A stretch of DNA of 6,741 bases, from positions 1 to 6,741 of the forward strand of contig CANMGM010000127.1 of the NCBI GenBank assembly GCA_947497195.1. Direction: 5' to 3'. Of this stretch, positions 4,002-6,741 are shown piece by piece (position 1 is the stretch's first letter; each line of letters begins with the position of its first letter). Under the pieces are notes generated by a model. That model was not told the origin of the DNA, did no database searches, and was given only the letters and a program-made list of their open reading frames with translations. A program made the position numbers and the translations under genes. The stretch is from Bacteroidota bacterium (GTDB taxonomy: Bacteria; Bacteroidota; Bacteroidia; M30B66).

Positions 4002-6691
4002 ATCGAAGCGTGAAGTCGACCGCTGTTTGCCGACCTCTCTGCAAAAGTCATGATTTTTTCGATAAAGTCATACGGTTTATAGCCGTTGATTGCGCATTGA
4101 TGAAAAATGCAGGTGGCCGGTGTCATTCCGGGCAAAGAATTCACTTCGATAAAAATCACTTCTGTTCGTTCCCCTTCAAACACCCGCACAAATGCATCGA
4201 TACGGCAATAACCCTGCACATTGAGCACCCGCGCCGCACGTTCCAACTCAATTTTCACCTTGTCGGAAATACGCTGCCTTGCCGAAGAATCGCTCGCATA
4301 CCGCGCTGGAGTAATGTTTTGCCCCTGCCCTGCCAGAAACTTTTCTTCAAGCGACAAAACTTCGCCTTCCGATAATGCTTCCGATGCTTCGAAAACCTCA
4401 TAGCGAAAGCTTCCATCTGCATCAAGATGTGTTAGCATTCCACCTGTAATCTCGAGAAACTTGGGCGCGCCATTCGCCTGGATGAGCGACTCTACCAAAA
4501 ATTGATGTTTGGATGGGAACTCTTCTTTGGGTTTAATTTTCAAACGCTCAGAAGCAGCTGCATCTAGTTGCTCATCTGTTCTGAAAATCAATTTCGTAAA
4601 GGCAATGAAGTCCTCGTCGTTATGCAATTTCTTCACCGCCGAAGAACAACCATCGTCAACGGGTTTAGCGATAAGCGGATACCCAATCGAACGGGCATGC
4701 TGCAATACTGCTTCTGCATTGCTATTCCATTCATCCTCGCGCACTACAAAATGCTCGGCTACAAGCATTCCGTTTTCTTTCAGAATTTCGTTGGTGCGGA
4801 ATTTATCGATGGTAATCGACGACGAATCGGCGTTGGATCCATTGTAAGGCAATCCAATTTTCACAAGTTCGCGCTGCAATGCGCCATCCTCTCCAGGCCT
4901 TCCATGCAGTGCAATAAAAACTTCCTGCACTTCGGCAGCAAGCGCTTTATAATCGAGCTTTCGTGGGGCATTCAAGTTGCCTGCATCGCCAAAATAGCGG
5001 GTAAGTTCACCACATTCTCCAATGATTTTTTTGATAATTGGATGGATGTTAAAATGAAGAATTTTCTCGCGAATGTCATCGGCATTATCCTTCAGCATTA
5101 AGTTGATGGGCAAGGTATACAGCTCGTGTGCAGCATCGGAGCCCGAAAGAAAAACCGGAACAGGTTCGAATACCGACGATGACGACAGCTTTTCATATAC
5201 ATTTCGTCCGCTTTCGACCGAGATATGCCGTTCGGAAGAATAACCGCCAAACACTACGGCGATACGTTTTCGGCTCTCTTTATTGCTGCGCAGTTCGTGC
5301 ATGGCCGCATCGAGTTGTTCAAGCAAACGCTCAGCAACATTATTGAATTTCATTTCTACCGCTCGACGGCGTAGCGAAGTATGGATGATATAGGTGATAA
5401 ACTGCGATGGATTAAACCCTATCTCGGCAGCCTGATGGAAGAAAAACGAGCTGGGCATCATGCCCGATGTAGTGTTTGGGTCGTTTAGGTAAATGGTACC
5501 GTCGGCCTTGATGAACCCATCGATACGGGCATATACTCCAAATCCGAGCTTGGTAAATAATTGTGTACAGCTTTCGCGGATGCGCTCCAGATCTGCATCG
5601 GGTAGCTCAATCGGAGTGATTTTGCGCGATAAACCGGGCAAATATTTTGAACGGTAGTCGAATATTTCCTTGCCTTTGCGAATTTCGGTGGGCGGTAAAC
5701 AAACCGGATTTCCGTTCATATCTTCGATTACGATGGACGAAAATTCCTTACCATCAATAAAGCCTTCGAGAATAACTTCTGCCTCGGCATCGAGCGATTC
5801 GAGGACGATTTCGGATGCCTGCTGATTTGTAAACGCTTGGTTGATGAACTTTTGCAGCGTATCGGGATGCTGAATGATTGCCGCCCCTGCACGCACCGGA
5901 ATCCCAATTCCTTCGCGGATATCGCAGGTGGTGCGAATCCATTCATTCTGCGCTTTAGCATCCATGGTATTCCACCGCTCTATTGAGATGCGGCGAACAA
6001 AAAGACTTTTATCGATGGCATCTGCCAGCTTCGCCGCATCGGGCTGATGAAGCACCGAAACACCAATGGAAGAACCCTGAGTGGGTGATTTTACAACAAG
6101 CGGGAACCCAATATCGCCCTCGGCTCGCGCTAGGATTTCTTGCACATTGCGTTTATCGAACCAGGTTTTACGATCAACAACAAACCATGGAGGCGTTGGG
6201 AATCCGGCTTGCTCCATGAGTTTCTTTTGAATGACTTTGCTAATGCCTATGCTGCTCGAATAAATTCCGCTTCCGGTGTAGGGAATATCGTAGAATTCGA
6301 GCAAACCCTGCATACGACCGTCTTCTCCGTATGGCCCGTGCAGGCATAAAAACGCAACATCAATGAGATACTTCAATTCCGAAGGATCAACAATGCGCCC
6401 AATTTTAGATGCTTCTGCCTTTGGATCGATTCCTTCCACCGATTCGGCATAAACCTGAAATTCACCATCGCTATGCGGAACTGCAGCAGGATCGGGATAG
6501 AAATCGCGGATGCTTCCTTTGTAAATGTATTGCCAGTTGAGCAGAATAATTTGGTTGAAGCTATCGATGAACAGCGGAATGGCCTCGAATAAACTTTTAT
6601 TCAGGTTGTCGTACACCGTGCGGCCACCCGCAAATGAAATTTCGCGTTCCTTCGAACGGCCACCAAAGACAATTCCTATTTTCAGCTTCAT
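3998..6691 (-). CDS. ddl: Double-length D-alanine-D-alanine ligase (two tandem Ddl modules)
   Basis: This 897-residue cytoplasmic protein contains two full Ddl modules, each with an N-lobe and an ATP-grasp domain, joined by a charged, probably helical linker (about 441-475). Ddl enzymes normally have 300-370 residues, work as homodimers, and join two D-Ala with ATP for the peptidoglycan stem peptide; this chain resembles a covalent dimer. The reading frame is continuous with no sign of frameshift, and both N-lobe starts (FGGRSKEREIS at 9-19, FGGYSSERHIS at 481-491) and both HGxxGEDG motifs (118, 596) are present. The modules share features absent from E. coli Ddl, such as a long N-lobe insertion and an FHQxA motif near each C-terminus, which argues for internal duplication rather than fusion of unrelated ligases. 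The ATG at 6691 is the only ATG in frame after an upstream TAA (6701-6703). It is the first visible gene of the operon. The Ddl family call is strong; substrate and activity of each half are open. Confidence 0.92.
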   Translation of the reverse strand: MKLKIGIVFGGRSKEREISFAGGRTVYDNLNKSLFEAIPLFIDSFNQIILLNWQYIYKGSIRDFYPDPAAVPHSDGEFQVYAESVEGIDPKAEASKIGRIVDPSELKYLIDVAFLCLHGPYGEDGRMQGLLEFYDIPYTGSGIYSSSIGISKVIQKKLMEQAGFPTPPWFVVDRKTWFDKRNVQEILARAEGDIGFPLVVKSPTQGSSIGVSVLHQPDAAKLADAIDKSLFVRRISIERWNTMDAKAQNEWIRTTCDIREGIGIPVRAGAAIIQHPDTLQKFINQAFTNQQASEIVLESLDAEAEVILEGFIDGKEFSSIVIEDMNGNPVCLPPTEIRKGKEIFDYRSKYLPGLSRKITPIELPDADLERIRESCTQLFTKLGFGVYARIDGFIKADGTIYLNDPNTTSGMMPSSFFFHQAAEIGFNPSQFITYIIHTSLRRRAVEMKFNNVAERLLEQLDAAMHELRSNKESRKRIAVVFGGYSSERHISVESGRNVYEKLSSSSVFEPVPVFLSGSDAAHELYTLPINLMLKDNADDIREKILHFNIHPIIKKIIGECGELTRYFGDAGNLNAPRKLDYKALAAEVQEVFIALHGRPGEDGALQRELVKIGLPYNGSNADSSSITIDKFRTNEILKENGMLVAEHFVVREDEWNSNAEAVLQHARSIGYPLIAKPVDDGCSSAVKKLHNDEDFIAFTKLIFRTDEQLDAAASERLKIKPKEEFPSKHQFLVESLIQANGAPKFLEITGGMLTHLDADGSFRYEVFEASEALSEGEVLSLEEKFLAGQGQNITPARYASDSSARQRISDKVKIELERAARVLNVQGYCRIDAFVRVFEGERTEVIFIEVNSLPGMTPATCIFHQCAINGYKPYDFIEKIMTFAERSANSGRLHASI
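4001..5266 (-). other. Ddl module 2 (residues about 476-897), divergent active site
   Basis: N-lobe about 476-618, ATP-grasp about 625-882, then a short tail. Retained positions by alignment to DdlB: E487 (Glu15), H596 (His63), K630 (Lys97), K676 (Lys144), K784 (Lys215), R830/D832 (Arg255/Asp257) and the canonical metal pair E849/N851 in EVNSLPGMTP. Changed positions: the glycine-rich loop reads KPVDDGCSSAV, giving Cys682 at the Ser150 position and no glycine where DdlB has Gly153; the GxE nucleotide-binding segment is replaced by QANGAPKFLEITGG (738-751); and the omega loop reads EKFLAG, giving Phe785 at the Tyr216 position. The second-subsite Ser281 position is T860. These changes fit either altered acceptor specificity or a partly degenerate, regulatory half. 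Confidence 0.75.
5372..6691 (-). other. Ddl module 1 (residues about 1-440)
   Basis: N-lobe about 3-140, ATP-grasp about 145-437. By motif alignment to E. coli DdlB, E15 matches Glu15, H118 matches His63, K152 matches Lys97, K201 and S207 (in KSPTQGSSIG) match Lys144 and Ser150, E309/E316 lie in the EGFIDGKE nucleotide-binding segment, K349-Y350 match Lys215-Tyr216 of the omega loop, and R389/D391 match Arg255/Asp257. The omega-loop triad is thus complete. The deviation is at the metal site: the segment reads NDPNTTSGMMP (403-413), so D404 replaces the usual Glu270 while N406 keeps Asn272. Between the ATP-binding loop and EGFIDGKE there are about 50-60 more residues than in E. coli. Likely catalytic, if Asp can serve in place of Glu. 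Confidence 0.8.
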
Positions 6692-6741
6692 ATCGGCATA
6701 TTAGTTTATGCGCTTAAAACTAAACGCAAATCCAATCGAAA
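6692..6741 (-). other. Leader upstream of the ligase operon (incomplete)
   Basis: Fifty AT-rich bases precede the ligase ATG. All three minus-strand frames contain stops within about 25 bases of the start, so no upstream gene on this strand overlaps or abuts it, which makes the ligase the likely first gene of the operon. There is no Shine-Dalgarno sequence. A three-codon reading frame (ATG CCG ATA TGA, 6699 down to 6688) ends on the ligase start codon. The promoter is either in this stretch or beyond the window edge; no convincing full Bacteroidota -33/-7 pair is visible. Confidence 0.4.

Noticed and set aside
3941..4375. A 144-residue plus-strand open frame across the ligase-PASTA junction
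   Set aside because: It is antisense to two clearly conserved genes, and its Cys/His-rich composition is that of a reverse-strand shadow, with no recognisable motif.
4568..5101. A 177-residue plus-strand open frame opposite the ligase gene
   Set aside because: It lies wholly antisense to conserved Ddl coding sequence, and its translation shows no domain, signal peptide or family motif; it is a by-product of the codon use of the real gene.
5267..5371. Possible missed stop/start dividing the ligase gene into two separate genes
   Set aside because: The frame is continuous through the linker (residues 441-475), with no stop codon, frame change or non-coding base pattern between the modules.
3998..6691. 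Direct DNA repeat from a recent ligase duplication
   Set aside because: The two modules match only in short protein motifs; I see no long identical DNA stretches, so the duplication is old and there is no recombinogenic repeat.
6715..6722. TAGTTTTA on the minus strand, resembling the Bacteroidota -7 box TAnnTTTG
   Set aside because: It misses the final G, and its -33 partner would fall at or beyond the window edge, so a promoter call cannot be supported.

Overview
The window looks like chromosomal DNA from a member of the Bacteroidota. The evidence is a type IX secretion (T9SS) type A C-terminal sorting domain, a kinase-free PASTA-repeat membrane protein beside a D-Ala-D-Ala ligase, AT-rich start regions without clear Shine-Dalgarno sequences, and an exosortase fragment of the kind found in that phylum. 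The genus cannot be told from the sequence.

Layout. Bases 3-311 (+) hold the 3' end of an exosortase/archaeosortase-family membrane protease, cut by the left edge. The rest is one tightly packed minus-strand block read from right to left: a 50-base leader (6692-6741), a very long D-Ala-D-Ala ligase gene (3998-6691), a PASTA protein (3207-4001), a T9SS-exported protein (1365-3197) and an RluD-type 23S rRNA pseudouridine synthase (308-1375). Junctions along the block are a 4-base overlap (ATGA), a 9-base gap and an 11-base overlap, so these four genes probably form one translationally coupled operon. The last gene ends tail-to-tail with the exosortase gene, and their stop codons share the palindrome TTAA. 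No intergenic gap exceeds 50 bases, and I see no tRNA, rRNA, CRISPR array, insertion sequence or long repeat.

Main point of interest. The ligase gene encodes 897 residues, about three times a normal Ddl, because it holds two complete ligase modules in tandem (about residues 1-440 and 476-882). Both keep the Ddl fold motifs, but they differ at the active site. Module 1 has the usual Glu-Ser-Tyr triad (E15, S207, Y350) but an Asp (D404) where the metal-binding Glu normally sits. Module 2 has the usual Glu-x-Asn metal site (E849, N851) but Cys682 and Phe785 in place of the Ser and Tyr, and an altered nucleotide-binding loop. Phe at that Tyr position is known from D-Ala-D-Lac ligases of Leuconostoc. 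The protein may be a covalent pseudo-dimer with one catalytic and one regulatory half, or a two-activity ligase.

How the genes fit together. The ligase makes the D-Ala-D-X terminus of peptidoglycan precursors in the cytoplasm. The PASTA protein is membrane-anchored with three periplasmic repeats of a type that often binds peptidoglycan. The T9SS protein crosses both membranes and should be attached to, or released from, the cell surface. RluD modifies the ribosome. The first three suggest an envelope-linked operon; RluD links it to growth. That functional reading is inference from gene order.
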